From NCBI GenBank assembly GCA_020744425.1, contig JAGMUV010000001.1, positions 6,262,001 through 6,326,000 on the forward strand: 64,000 bases of DNA, written 5' to 3'. Made by a program: the position numbers and the translations under genes. The notes under the pieces were generated by a model. The model did not search any database and was not told where the DNA came from. It saw only the letters and a program-made list of their open reading frames with translations. The stretch is from Dactylonectria macrodidyma (Eukaryota > Ascomycota > Sordariomycetes > Hypocreales > Nectriaceae). Positions 1-10,680 of the stretch are shown here, in pieces (position 1 is the first letter of the stretch; each line of letters opens with the position of its first letter).

Positions 1-1221
1 TAAGGGAACATGCTGCGGTTCCCGTAGTGGAAGTTGTCTAGCGATGTGATTGAAGCCAAGTTCTCTGGGATGTAGCCGCGATGGCACTCCCATAGAAAGA
101 GGTCATCGTCGAAGAAGACGGTTCGCGTGGCCAAAATCCGCTCCTGGAAGCACCATGCCCTTGATTGCAGGGGTTGACCGAGATGACCAACGACGTTGTC
201 TGAGTTTTGGTATAAGGGCCGAAGCGCAACGGTACCTTTCTTTCCAGTCTGCGTGCTAGTGAAAGGTAGATGGACATCTGGAGTGAAAGTCCTGGGCCGA
301 AGAAAGGGAGTGTTGCTGTCGGGGGAAGAGGCGGCGGCAATATTTAGCGTCGCATGGGCATACACAGAAGCCATAAGCATGCTCTCTGCTGCCCAATCTA
401 ATTTGGAATCTTGAATAATACACAAGGCGTCGATCCAGAGGTAGCGAAGACCGAGGCCGCGAGTCAAGTCGACAGCATCGCGAAAGACGGGCGCGAGACG
501 ATTGTAGGCAAACTGTGTCGTTAACTCTGCGAGGTTCCCTTCCTTGAGGATCAGTTTCGTGGGATCAAATTTGCCCCAGCAGTGGCTGAGGGTCACATAC
601 GGCGCCTTGATTTGTTGTCCCTTAGTCTCGAAAATGCGGAGCACGTCTGGGGAGGACAGAGTGAGGTCGAGGACTCGAGTTGGGAGATGTGCATCCTGAA
701 CTAGAGACGCACACTGCGGGTGATCTTGTTGACACATGTTTAGCAGATCAGAAATTCTCCTCGTGCAAGCTGCGCTTCCTGAATGCGGTTCGACGCAGCG
801 ATATCTAGTCCTTGTGTCTTCCGATCCAGGGTCACCTTCGCGATATGGTCAGAATTTGTCTTATGTGAGTCTGGAGAGCTACCATACCTGCGGACATCGA
901 GATGCTGAAAGAAAAATCCGTTGTTTGCAATCCCTCCCCGTCTCGCGATATTTGAACAATGCACTCTCCCAAGCCCTCTGGGTATGGCCAGGCTTTGATT
1001 CGTATGGGCCCTTCACCCATTGCCTCTTTTGTCCAACTTCGGGCAATCTGATCCTCAATATGGTGGAGAAAGGCCTTGCATGATGGGCAACCGTTTCTCG
1101 CGGACTTTCGAAGGTCAAGAGAAGTCGGCTTCAGTGTGTAGTTGAGATCATCCGTGAGTAGAGCGGGGTCCTGGCCGAAGTTGAGACAATCCTTGCACAA
1201 CGTGGTCGGTTCCATGGTCAT
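1..1221 (-). CDS. HET-domain protein, partial (runs off left edge)
   Basis: Start ATG is at 1221-1219. The N-terminal exon (about 1221-864) encodes a Cys-rich segment with a CxxC pair (LCKDC, then GCPSCKAFL), typical of the region before a HET domain. Downstream, the minus strand encodes two HET hallmarks: APYVTLSHCWG near 605-580 and RGLGLRYLWIDALCIIQD near 470-405, followed by an open frame to position 1. HET proteins act in heterokaryon incompatibility and related cell-death recognition. Exon borders between about 740 and 865 are not resolved: the frame changes there, through a likely intron (donor near 863) and possibly a second one near 740-770, so a frameshift cannot be excluded. The C-terminus lies outside the window. 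The family call is firm from the motifs; the gene model is not. Confidence 0.75.
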
Positions 1222-2167
1222 GGGGAAGAAGAATGGGAACTTTAGATTATTTGAAGCACAATTTTGATATTTCCATCGGCTGCGAAATGAAATTGAAGAA
1301 GTTATGCTATGCCATCAACTCTACTGTCTAAAATGCCTCAGGGCTGCCTCCGCATTATATGCATGTCAGACTGGTGGACAAACAGGCCACATGGTGTTAC
1401 GTCATTTGAGAACATCATGATTCGACCTCTCACGACGCGAATGTACAGTGGTTAAGCTTGGGTTTTATGGTGGTTTCAAACACATCTAATGGAGATCAAG
1501 GTTCCGGGACGTATCTGCATTTATAAAACCTAGGGTGTAGACCGAGAAACTTTTGGCGGTACGGACTGTTGGTTCTATTCGAATGGAAGAAGCCACATTG
1601 AATCCGGGTTTATTTGAGCATATAGTGAACAGGCCAGTATCTTGGCAGCCAGTTGCCGCATGCTGCAATGCATTGAAACAGTCTTGAAACGAATCAAAAG
1701 GGCTGCTCTTCTTCCACAAGAATGACGACTTCGGGCTATTTTCTGTCAAGGAACCTCAATTACAACGAATTCAGCTGTCCCACGAGTTTGAATCTGCGAC
1801 TGTCGTTCTGGGTCAGGCAAATAAAAAGTTGCTATTTGATGTACAATCCAGATCATGTAAGGGGCGTCAGATTAGGTTATTGAGCAGGCTACATCGTGAG
1901 AGAGCCAATGGCTCATGGGCTTCGCCTACCTGACGGCAACTTGCGATATCTCTTTATAAAGACCCATCATCTCGCTACCCAACTCTGGGCAAACGGTGCC
2001 TAACTAGTTATCTGATAGTTCCAAGCTAGCCCCGCTGATTGTGTTATCGTCAACATTGAAGCTACGACTACTCCATAGATAACCCCGAACAGCCCCACCA
2101 CATCCACCCACGGGAAAGGGTCCATTTCGCCAAAAAAGAAATTGGATGGCATCGTGAGACTATTAAT
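1222..2167. other. intergenic, no supported gene
   Basis: About 950 bp between the HET gene start and the tRNA. The only sizeable open frame is 1486-1749 on the minus strand (about 87 codons, no recognisable domain, no signal peptide), which I do not support as a gene. This is probably the HET promoter plus tRNA 3' flank. Confidence 0.5.
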
Positions 2168-2263
2168 GCTCCCGGCAGGGCTTGAACCTGCGACCTTCGC
2201 ATCACCAAGACTAACAGGTTTGTAGTATTAGTACGAAGCTCTAACCAACTGAGCTACGGAAGC
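2168..2263 (-). tRNA. tRNA-Ile (anticodon AAT) with 23-nt intron
   Basis: Read on the minus strand, the 96-nt gene folds as a cloverleaf: acceptor arms GCTTCCG/CGGGAGC, D arm GCTC..GAGC, anticodon stem TCGTA/TGCGA, T arm GCAGG-TTCAAGC-CCTGC. The anticodon loop is CTAATA plus A, interrupted after position 37 by an intron at about 2203-2225; the anticodon AAT lies at 2227-2229. The mature length of 73 nt is standard. The tRNA 5' end overlaps the last codons of the zinc-cluster gene on the same strand. Confidence 0.93.
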
Positions 2264-4605
2264 CGTCCGATTTGTGATTGAGTTCCTGGTATTTTTTGAC
2301 TACCTGGTCCACCATGCGCTGCATCTTCTTTGCCGCGGGGAATTTGATGCTCAAGGATTGGAACAGGTCGAGGGACAGCTCCAAGTCATCTGTGGCCTTT
2401 GTTTCACCGAGGACCGCGACCAAGTTGTCGGGTTGGGCTGTCACGGCGTAGATGAGTGACAACGTTGCAGTGAAGACGGAGAGAAGATTCAGCCAGTTGT
2501 ACGCGAACCGCTTCTGCCGGTGCATATTTGTGGCCTGACGGATCGACATGGAAGCCGCCTCTGCGAGAGTCTTGATGCGATGTTGATCCAGAGTTGGGAA
2601 CAGAGGCGTTGGCCTGTAGAGCATGGCGAGGTGAGTGTAATAGTTGAGGTCATACCAGGTGCTTGTCAAATGCGGCACCTGCGTGTTGATGTCCGGGAGC
2701 GGGAAAGGCATGTTGCGGCGCCAGTCGATGAGTTCTTTGTGGAGTGAACGAAGTATTTCCTCTCGTTCCTGTGGACTAAACTTGGCAACCCTTTGGTTCG
2801 AGTATACCTGATGGGCCATCTTGCTTGAAATCCGCCTTAGGGCAAGAATATGGAGAGGAATGGCCATCAAAGATGGGCTGAGCGAGTTGGGGGGCTGAAT
2901 GCCTTCCGGTGTCACGTCCTCTTCATCGACATCCACGAAGGGCTGGAGTGAGATATTAGCTAGCATACCCTCATGACTACGTTTGCATTTTAGCGGGGGC
3001 GTCTCACTGTGATATCAATATCATCGTCGTGGAGAGCAAAAGGCCTGCCTAGAGCCATCGATACGACGCTGGAAAGATGAGGTTAGATTAGCAAGTACCT
3101 TGTAGAGCATTCGCTGGCGACCAACGTACCGGTCCATCATGTAAATGGAGAAGAAAACCCGTTTCCTCCTCTGGATGACGTCGTGAGATAATCCCTCATA
3201 GGTCTTGGATGTGTGAAGGCCCATGCCCAAGGCTATTCGAGCAGCTAGCCCAACAAGGAACCAAGTATCTACGCTGTTGTTAGTGTGGTTCATGGATCCC
3301 GCTGAAATTTACGTACTTGGCCCTAGCTGGTTAAAGAATGAATACGAAACCTGAAGAGTAATGACCTCAAGGGCGGCCTGCAATAACGTTGTCAAAACAT
3401 ATCTCTTATTGGCAGCCTTGCCATACGCACCATGTCACCATACTCGAGCGCCGCCTCGAAGTACGTCAGAGCTTTATCGTAATACAACATAGACTCAGAC
3501 TCTTCAGCCAACGTCACTGAACAATATGCCGTAGATCCGATTGCCAGAACCATCCATATTGTGAAGAGGCACAAGGGAGACTGGGCCAGTGGTGCCTCCG
3601 GATTCGAACGGACAAAGTGTAGCGCAGAATTAAACTCGGTTCGCTGCAAAATCGGATACAGCGTATGCGAATGCGCAAAGTAGAAATCTACCAAGCGGTT
3701 GACCTTGTCGTCGTCGGGCAACGAAGTCAAGTGAGCAACGGCCTCGTCGGGTGCGGCGATGGCGGACAAGGGGTAGTCGCCGAATAGGATGGGATCGCAT
3801 GCTGTCGGATTACCAAAGTTATTGAACATGAAGCCGTTCAATAATTCAGAAGGAGACCCGACGTTGAGCTGCTGAAAGGTCTGGGCATCATCGTCATCAT
3901 CCGTGGCAAAGACAAAGTCGGCCTTGTCTGGCGTAAGGCGTCGAAGCACTGTCTGTGTCAGCTTCGCAAAGGAGAGGCCAGACGATGAACCGAGATGTCG
4001 TTCGGCCGTGGCCTCGAGCGAAAGCTGCTTTAGCTCCTCGTCGAGAGAATGCGGCGTCTCTTTCACCGACCTCGGCGCAACGATTTCTGGTGCCATGGCC
4101 AAGTCGCCCCAGGTTTCGTCATGGGAGTAAAAGGTCGGAGGACAACCAAGATCGGGGTCCACGACGACCAGCTCGTCGGTAAAATCTTCCAGGTTTTGGT
4201 CTGATATCGCACGGGTGGGAGATGCTTCCTCGTTTGTCGCGGAGCTACCTACCCGTGGAGAGCCGGCGAGTTGGTTCTCCAAGTCCTGGATCCTGCTCTC
4301 CAGACTACGTACGTAACTGCATCGTCCAGGTTAGCCACGCACACGGTGGAACGGGTCATTCATTCACTCGTGCAATCATTCACTCAAAGCAGACAAAATC
4401 ACATTGCTTACCCGATGGGATAGGACGCGGTTTGACGGTCATCGTCCAGGAAGCTACAGGCCACGTGCGCCTTGTGGCAATTATCGCACTGCGGCAACGC
4501 GCGGTCGCATCTCTTTTTCCTCTTGTGGCATCGCGAACATGAAGTTCTAGCGTAGGCCGTCGCGAATGGAGGCGACATGCTGAGAGTAGCTGTAGACCGA
4601 GACAT
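2241..4605 (-). CDS. Zn2Cys6 fungal-specific transcription factor (cluster regulator candidate)
   Basis: Six exons can be joined in frame. The start is probably ATG at 4605; an in-frame ATG at 4650 is possible. Residues about 23-50 hold the six-cysteine zinc cluster (CSRCHKRKKRC..CDNC..AC). Intron 1 is 4317-4411. A coiled linker follows (VRSLESRIQDLENQL), then an acidic region with a DDDDD run, then a Fungal_trans domain with the usual landmarks: FYFAHSHTLYPIL, ARIALGMGLHTSK, RRKRVFFSIYMMDR, and MALGRPFALHDDDID across the last introns. Other introns are 3378-3430, 3269-3316, one just after MMDR (donor CG/GTACGT) and one near 2955-3010. The reading frame ends only inside the tRNA-Ile gene (stop at 2243-2241). 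Position beside five enzyme genes that share a CGG-N5-CCG promoter motif suggests it is their regulator (inference). Confidence 0.88.
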
Positions 4606-4650
4606 GTAGTGATAAGAGAGAATAAGAGGGAAAATGGTTGTTGGTTTCAA

Positions 4651-5687
4651 GTGCGAGTCAGATACGAGTCAGATGACTCTCATGATAAAATCCAACGGTG
4701 CTGTCCCCCACTTCCCCGCATCGTGATTTGCAAGATGGAGTCCGCAGGCGATTGATTCCGCAGGGCCATGACAAGCCAGGTCTGATAAGCTCCCCAATCA
4801 AGCTTGCGGGTTTCAAATGCACCGTTGCTGCCTCTTCTAGGTTAGATCTGATCATTTCTCAAATGCCTTGTCGCTGAGCTTCGCATCCTGGCCTACAATG
4901 GCGTTGGCCTGCATGAGGTACTACCTCGCGTAACGGGGGGCATCAGGGAAAAGACCTCGGATGACAATATCCCAACTGCCGTGCTTGATCCCTATTCGTG
5001 ATTTAGATACACTAGTGACATAATGAGGGTGGGTGTTGATTCGTGAATGGCGAATCCTCAAATATGAACGTCATGCCGATTTGCTAAGGCAATGGGTTCT
5101 GATCATTGCCGAGGCGAACAGGTAAAAGCACGATAGCAATTGCCGCCTCCTATATTTTCTAGTATTACAGACATGACTGATCTACATAATTCGTACCAAG
5201 CTGTTGACAAGCACTGCCTCAATTTGCGTTGACACCGAAAAACCCCCGAGCACTCTGGCATTGCGGAAGATGGCAATCATCACTGTTGGGGTGAAACAAC
5301 AAACGTACAATCACGTCGTAGAATATGCAGCTATTCATCACCAGTCAAATAATTTACTAAGAATTACTGCTTTACCCAGAGTAGCTTGTCGGAGCGTCCG
5401 ACGGTGACACGGGATTCGGAGAATGGGAGTCGCTGGTCCCACCCACTTTAAAACCACTCATTTTAGCGGCCAGTCCGATATCTCGACAAGATAAGCCGCT
5501 GCTTCGGGATTGGACATTTTGCGGGTGTCAATCGTTCGTCACATCTCAATTGTTTTCTCTTTTATCTAGCATACATACAGATCGCTGACAAATAATGATT
5601 CCTTCTGCTTTGACCAGCTCTTAGCCCCAACAAAGAAAGACATCGATTCCTAAAGAAGCAGAGCTTGGAATTAAACTAGAATCAGCG
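4651..5687. other. intergenic: promoter of the zinc-cluster gene
   Basis: About 1 kb between the regulator start and the RidA-family stop. No credible ORF was found. It holds one TCGG-N5-CCGA palindrome at 5389-5401, consistent with autoregulation. Confidence 0.5.
5389..5401. promoter_or_regulatory. TCGG-N5-CCGA palindrome (candidate zinc-cluster site 1)
   Basis: Sequence TCGGAGCGTCCGA, about 785 bp upstream of the regulator start. The inverted CGG/CCG half-site arrangement is the known binding geometry of dimeric Zn2Cys6 proteins; occupation by the local regulator is inference. Confidence 0.5.
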
Positions 5688-6143
5688 TTACAGCTCAATC
5701 ACAGCTGTAGCCTTGACCTCGACAATCAGCCGGGGGTCTGGTAACTCCTTGACACCAATCGTGGCCCGCGCCGGGGCAGTCTCGCGGCTTGGAAACACCT
5801 TGTTCCATTCCTCATTCATGCCGGCATACTGAGTCTTCATGTCCAAAATATAAACCACGGTATCGATGACGTTCAAAATGCCGCCAGAGCCATTCGACGC
5901 CCCCTTAATGATATCGTCAATGTTCTTTAGGACTGCTGCCGTTTGTTTCCGAATGTCCAGGTCAAAGGTGCCATCCGGGTTCTCTGTGACGCCGGGATAG
6001 GTCCCGTCTTGTTGGCGGCATGCGATTCCGGAGATGTAAATGGTCTTGTGAGCCGCGGCAGGGCTGATCCGGGCGTGGGGATAACGAGTTGGTCCCTCTG
6101 GGGTCTTGGGATCAAGAAGAAATGCTTGTCCGTTGGGAGACAT
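5688..6143 (-). CDS. RidA/YjgF/UK114-family protein (2-aminomuconate deaminase-like)
   Basis: Single exon, 151 aa, the normal family length. The C-terminal family signature is intact: TAPARATIGVKELPDPRLIVEVKATAVIEL-type ending, with the conserved carboxylate-binding Arg at residue 126. Family members hydrolyse reactive enamines/imines to ketones plus ammonia; fungal paralogues annotated as 2-aminomuconate deaminase act in aminoaromatic catabolism. Residues 90-115 (NVIDTVVYILDMKTQYAGMNEEW) match the trimer-forming core. It is divergent from the alpha/beta hydrolase at 7351 over a 1.2-kb segment with five TCGG-N5-CCGA sites. The specific substrate cannot be told from sequence; the family call is confident. 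Confidence 0.9.
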   Translation of the reverse strand: MSPNGQAFLLDPKTPEGPTRYPHARISPAAAHKTIYISGIACRQQDGTYPGVTENPDGTFDLDIRKQTAAVLKNIDDIIKGASNGSGGILNVIDTVVYILDMKTQYAGMNEEWNKVFPSRETAPARATIGVKELPDPRLIVEVKATAVIEL

Positions 6144-6314
6144 GATTAAATGCGTAGAAACTTGATGGGATAGTGCGTGGTTGAATCAGAGATACAACAC
6201 GTGCTAAAAGTGTTCGAAAGTAAACTGTTTGAAGATGGGACTCAAGTAACTGTTAAGATATGTGCATCTTTTATGTTCTTCAGCTCGAATTCGTGATAGG
6301 AACTTCATCATACG

Positions 6315-6327
6315 TCGGAAGGGCCGA
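6315..6327. promoter_or_regulatory. TCGG-N5-CCGA palindrome (site 2)
   Basis: Sequence TCGGAAGGGCCGA, 172 bp upstream of the RidA-family start. An imperfect relative, TCGGACCAACCGT, lies at 6369-6381 and continues into TCCGA. Confidence 0.5.
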
Positions 6328-6648
6328 ATGTGGGTGTTATAGAGTAGTAACAGATCATTTCTATAACATCGGACCAACCGTCCGAACAGTGGATCGCTCT
6401 GCTTTGATTCATGAACTAGACTATGCACGCCATACCTCGACGTGTAACTGCTATCGTAATTGACGAAACTTAAGCGTTTGTTGGATCTATCTTCTATCCA
6501 AAAATTGTGACACCTTAATAATTAATCTAGATGTTTGGCATCAATGTGCGACTCAACTCGATAGTGTTTTTGTGGGATTCATCAGTTGATTGAAACATAT
6601 CCGACCTCGATGTGATTTCTGCAGCGCTTGGAACTGAATGAGATACTG

Positions 6649-6661
6649 TCGGAATACCCGA
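6649..6661. promoter_or_regulatory. TCGG-N5-CCGA palindrome (site 3)
   Basis: Sequence TCGGAATACCCGA, only 33 bp from site 4, giving a tandem pair in the middle of the divergent promoter. Confidence 0.5.
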
Positions 6662-6681
6662 AATATAAATGGCTAGAATGT

Positions 6682-6694
6682 TCGGATAATCCGA
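6682..6694. promoter_or_regulatory. TCGG-N5-CCGA palindrome (site 4)
   Basis: Sequence TCGGATAATCCGA; pairs with site 3 in the divergent promoter. Confidence 0.5.
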
Positions 6695-7206
6695 GAGAGC
6701 ATCACTGACATGAACCCTCAGACAATGAATCGTCTTCCCTTCAGCCTAGTCTACCAACCAAGGCGCTCAGCTGCTGCGATTGGTGCACTTTGCCATCCAC
6801 AGAATCATTATATAGAATAGACGTTTTCTCTTGTCAGGGAAAGACTAAGCTCTAAGTGTATCACTATTGTTGCGATTCCATTGAAGCCACCCTATAATCA
6901 TTAACATTCCATACTGAATATTAGAAAGAACAGCTGCGGTCGTTGATAGTCAATAGTCTAGCACTAATGAGACATCTGAAGAGAATAGTGGCCTCCGTAA
7001 GCATCGAATTGTCGATCATGTTTCATGTTAGGCAAGAAGCTACGGGATCCATTGGATCATACGTTGGCGCTTGTTGTCTGGAATATTCCAAAATCTGATA
7101 TATAGCTATTTTCTGAGTTCTGGGTACTCCTCAAGGCGGAAGGCGTGTGCCAGTTCTGACCTCAAAAGTAATAATTGGCGGATCAAGTTAACCGAAGTGC
7201 CAAATG

Positions 7207-7219
7207 TCGGGTGTCCCGA
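7207..7219. promoter_or_regulatory. TCGG-N5-CCGA palindrome (site 5)
   Basis: Sequence TCGGGTGTCCCGA, 132 bp before the hydrolase ATG. A second palindrome, CGGGAATACCCG (N6 spacing), follows at 7231-7242. Confidence 0.5.
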
Positions 7220-7350
7220 ATATCCCGATACGGGAATACCCGGCGTATATCTCCAATACTAACCTGAAACTGAACTCAACTCTGTAGCCCGAACTAGCCG
7301 TCTCCTCTCGGTGATCTCACAATTTGCATCACCACGCTCAATAACGCATT

Positions 7351-8352
7351 ATGGCGGCAGCAGCTGACTCCAATATCAACGCCTTCTCCCTGTCGAACTT
7401 CACGTTCGAAGATGGGACCACTCTTCCGAATATCCGGCTTGCGAATCTGGATCTGAACTCGAGCGCCTCTCAGATAGCTGTGATCCAAACATGCTTTCGG
7501 GGTAGGCTCACTTCAAGCCTGAACTTCGCCAAGGGAGCGCTCCGCGGCTACAGAATCATTGTCGTGGCATTGCTTGGCAACGGCGAGTCGTCCAGTCCAT
7601 CCAACACGCCGGGATTTCCGACCTCAATTGACTACCGAGACTGCGTTCGTGCTCAGTATGAACTACTCAACCACCTTTCTATCCCGAAGGTTGATGTCAT
7701 GATTGGCTTCTCGATGGGTGGCCAGTGCACCTATTACTGGACCGTGATGCATCCAGGTTTCGTTCAAAATGCGGTCATCATCTGCTCTTCAGCTCGCACA
7801 AGTAGACACAACATTCAGTTTTTGGAGGGGCCAAAAGCTGCACTGGAAAACGCCATCGACTACGCAAACAAAAGCCAACGTTCTGGTTTGCCAAAGTCAC
7901 CGCGCGGTCTCAGAGCCTTTGGAAAGGCATATTCAGCTTGGTTGACAAGCGCTGAGTGGTTCGATGAGGAACTATACAAAGATTTGGGGTACGAGACGTT
8001 GAACGACTGGGACAAGGACGTTGCAGGTGCCAATTACAATAGCTGGGACCCGGACGACCTTTTGGCGAAGCTCCGTATGTGGCAAAATGGAAACATCGCT
8101 GCATGTGAGCCTTCTGGCGGCGACTCTTTAGAGGAAACGCTGTCCTGTATCAAGACGCGGATTTTGTTAATGCCTTGTCGAACGGACCAATACTTTCGAC
8201 CGGATGCTAGTGAGAGGGAATGCAAATGGATTCCAGACGCACAATTGAAGGTTATTCCGTCCGTCTGGGGTCATTTGGCTGGTGCTGGGAGTAACCAGAA
8301 AGACAGTGACTGGATGGATCATGAAATATCCGCGTTCTTGAAAGCTACCTAA
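7351..8352 (+). CDS. alpha/beta hydrolase, homoserine O-acetyltransferase (MetX)-like fold
   Basis: Single exon, 333 aa. The nucleophile elbow GFSMGGQ places Ser121; the acid is probably Asp279 (PCRTDQYF) and the base His308 (VWGHLAG). The N-terminal half (LANLDLNSS, the CFRG segment, GYRIIVVALLGNGESSSPSN) follows the MetX-like layout. Fungal paralogues of this type often lack true homoserine acetyltransferase activity and sit in secondary or catabolic clusters as acyltransferases, esterases or hydrolases, so I do not assign methionine biosynthesis. Convergent with the amidase (155 bp apart) and divergent from the RidA-family gene. Catalytic residues are intact, so an active enzyme is expected. 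Confidence 0.85.
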   Translation: MAAAADSNINAFSLSNFTFEDGTTLPNIRLANLDLNSSASQIAVIQTCFRGRLTSSLNFAKGALRGYRIIVVALLGNGESSSPSNTPGFPTSIDYRDCVRAQYELLNHLSIPKVDVMIGFSMGGQCTYYWTVMHPGFVQNAVIICSSARTSRHNIQFLEGPKAALENAIDYANKSQRSGLPKSPRGLRAFGKAYSAWLTSAEWFDEELYKDLGYETLNDWDKDVAGANYNSWDPDDLLAKLRMWQNGNIAACEPSGGDSLEETLSCIKTRILLMPCRTDQYFRPDASERECKWIPDAQLKVIPSVWGHLAGAGSNQKDSDWMDHEISAFLKAT

Positions 8353-8507
8353 AAAGCAGCCGTAATTAGTAGCTTGGACAAAATACCACTCTTAGCACGT
8401 CAAATTCATCTGACTCATTGTACAACGAACCTTCAAGACGCTATTTCGGAGACTTTATACTGAGAAAGTGGCATCATTTTATACGCTATGTAGATAGAGG
8501 AACCGTC

Positions 8508-10253
8508 CTATCTCGAGTAATGACCATTCTCAAACAAAGCCGCAGCAATGAGAACAGACTCATCATCCCACCTCTTTCCAATTATCTGCATTCCAATAGG
8601 TAAAGCCACATCTGGATGTTCTGGAACCATACCAAAACCGCAAGGAACACTCAAGGCTGGGTGCCCTGTGATGTTGAAAGGACATGTGTTGTTGGTTACG
8701 CCAACAGCAACCCCGAGCTTTTCCAAGATGCTCGATCTTTCACCTTTGCCATTGTCTAGCGGTGGGTGCGGCATAGAAACGGTAGGTGCGCATGGTGTGA
8801 TCAACACATCGACTTTTTCTAACGCTTCATCATACGCAGCTCGCAGCTCAAAGACCTTGCGGTGCGCTTTTGCTTCCAACGCTGGCCCGAATTCTTTCTG
8901 GGCAAACTGTTGACTTAGCATGATGTTGACGACCGCGGGGTTAGTTGATGTCAAAAGCTCATAAGTCTCTTGAGTGGGAGGCCACCTGGCTTGAATATGT
9001 GGCGGAAGATACGACAGATGTCCAGACGGCTTCCCTTGACAAAGCCAATCAGACATCGAAGGCCGCGTCGATGCAGTCCAGATGGAAGGGCCCTCGAGGT
9101 GCATGGGGATTGACACTTCGATCACCTCGACTCCCACGATGCCAAATGCAGCTTTGGCCGCCTGCTGAACCGTCTCGCGAACCTGGGCCGAGATCCCAGG
9201 GATATTGAATGACTCCTTGAGCAACCCGACTCTCAGTTGACTAGCTTGTGTGTTTTGTAGAGCCAGGCGGCGAAAATCAGCCAAGATCTGAGGATAATCC
9301 TTCACTTGAGCGATGAGTGGGGATTCGGGTGTCATTCGAGGATCCAGTCCATCGTATCCAGCCATGACCTTGAGAAGAACTGCAATATCCTCCAGCGTGG
9401 ACGCAATCGGCCCCAGGTGGTCTATCATGGGGGTCATGGAGGCTGCCCCAGTGTACGGGATCAGGCCAAAAGTAGGCTTCAGCCCATAGATTCCGCTGAA
9501 GCAAGCCGGAATACGGACAGACCCAGCTTGGTCACTTCCAATAGCTAACTGTACAGTCTCACCAAAGTGCTTGTCGGTCCTTTGGGCCAAAAAATCTGCG
9601 GCAACAAGGGCAGAAGAACCGCTGCTACTTCCGCCAGACGTGTACCCATGTAAAAGCGCGTTATGGACTGGTCTAGGAGCCGAAGTAAACGATAATGGAG
9701 ATGCGCAGAAGCTTTCGCAAGTAGATGTGCCCTTGATTCTTGCGCCGGCGGAGAGGATCCGAGACACGGCAGTTGCGTCAATGGTGGAAATGGGGAAAAT
9801 GCCCTGTTCTGACAAAATCGTGGGTAAGGTGCCGAGAGTTGTTGGCAACCCACCGACGGATATGTTGTCCTTAATGGCAATGGTCCGGTTCAGTAACAAA
9901 TCGCTGGTATGGGACTCTGCCTTCAAATCACATTGGTGACTCCAGGCGTTCAGTGGATTATCGTCCTGTATTGGCTTCCAATAGGTGCGGGAGCCAAGAA
10001 CAGTACACGGCTCAAGAGCAGGATGAAGATAGTCAGGCCCATCTTTGATGTTCTGCAGGACCGCCTGCAGTGACCTCAGCAGTAGATGGTAGTCCTTAGC
10101 GTCTTGATCATTGCTAATCTTGAAGCCAAGATCAGCTGCTAGCTCATGCAAGTCATTGATGCTGAAGTCAGACCTGTAATCGATTCAGTTTGAGTTGGGA
10201 GCACTTCGGGACAAGACTTACGGCGTGTCATTCGCTAGAGAAACGATAGACAT
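8508..10253 (-). CDS. amidase signature family enzyme
   Basis: Two exons: a short first exon at 10222-10253 (MSIVSLANDTP), a 48-nt intron at 10174-10221, then 8508-10173; total 565 aa, usual for fungal amidases. The Ser-cisSer-Lys machinery is present: Lys about 112 (IAIKDNISVGG), the Gly/Ser-rich GYTSGGSSSGSSALVA stretch about 188-202, and the nucleophile Ser about 229 in GSDQAGSVRIPACF. The family hydrolyses carboxamides to acid plus ammonia or amine; acetamidase, indole-acetamide hydrolase and Glu-tRNA amidotransferase subunit A belong to it. GSDQAGSVR in place of the common GSDTGGSIR is a known variant. The promoter carries a TCGG-N5-CCGA site 127 bp upstream. The first exon explains the start better than any internal Met. 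Confidence 0.92.
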
Positions 10254-10680
10254 GTTTCTCAACTCCGGTATGAACTAGCGAAGAACAAGGAACATTAGGC
10301 TCAACTCTTACGGGCTTCATATGCGTGACCTGTACGTCAGACTGACGCCGACATGTAGCCGTGTGCAGATGCCGCATCGTCGGAGAGGCCGACGGTGGCG
10401 CAGATTCTCAAGTGAAGCTTACTAGAGAGCGTTTCCCCGCTGATATCTATTGGGACGCTATCGTGAGGGGCGATTTGGTGGGGCACCATTGGCAATGGTG
10501 CTGCCTCAACCGATCAAGGCTGTGGACGCAGCATGTTTTGATGAGGGCTTCATGGAGGGAGATATGAGCAAGACAAGCCCTCGATCATACAGCTCAATTC
10601 TGCCCCTTTCAATTAGAATGTATTGTCTACAACAGCCAGTGTATGTCTAAATCATATAGTCGAACGTTTTTCGATCGTAA
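10254..10680. other. intergenic: amidase promoter and SDR 3' flank
   Basis: About 430 bp; only short overlapping frames without domains. Contains the site at 10380. Confidence 0.5.
10380..10392. promoter_or_regulatory. TCGG-N5-CCGA palindrome (site 6, amidase promoter)
   Basis: Sequence TCGGAGAGGCCGA, 127 bp upstream of the amidase ATG. Confidence 0.55.

Larger units (their letters stand above)
6144..7350. other. divergent promoter segment between RidA-family and hydrolase genes
   Basis: 1.2 kb with no credible ORF. It holds five TCGG-N5-CCGA palindromes (6315, 6649, 6682, 7207 exact; 6369 with one changed flank base) and a further CGGGAATACCCG palindrome at 7231-7242. The segment is AT-rich in the middle. 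Confidence 0.6.

Noticed and set aside
7351..8352. Methionine biosynthesis homoserine O-acetyltransferase
   Set aside because: The fold matches, but the context is a catabolic-type cluster and many fungal paralogues lack that activity; named only as MetX-like.
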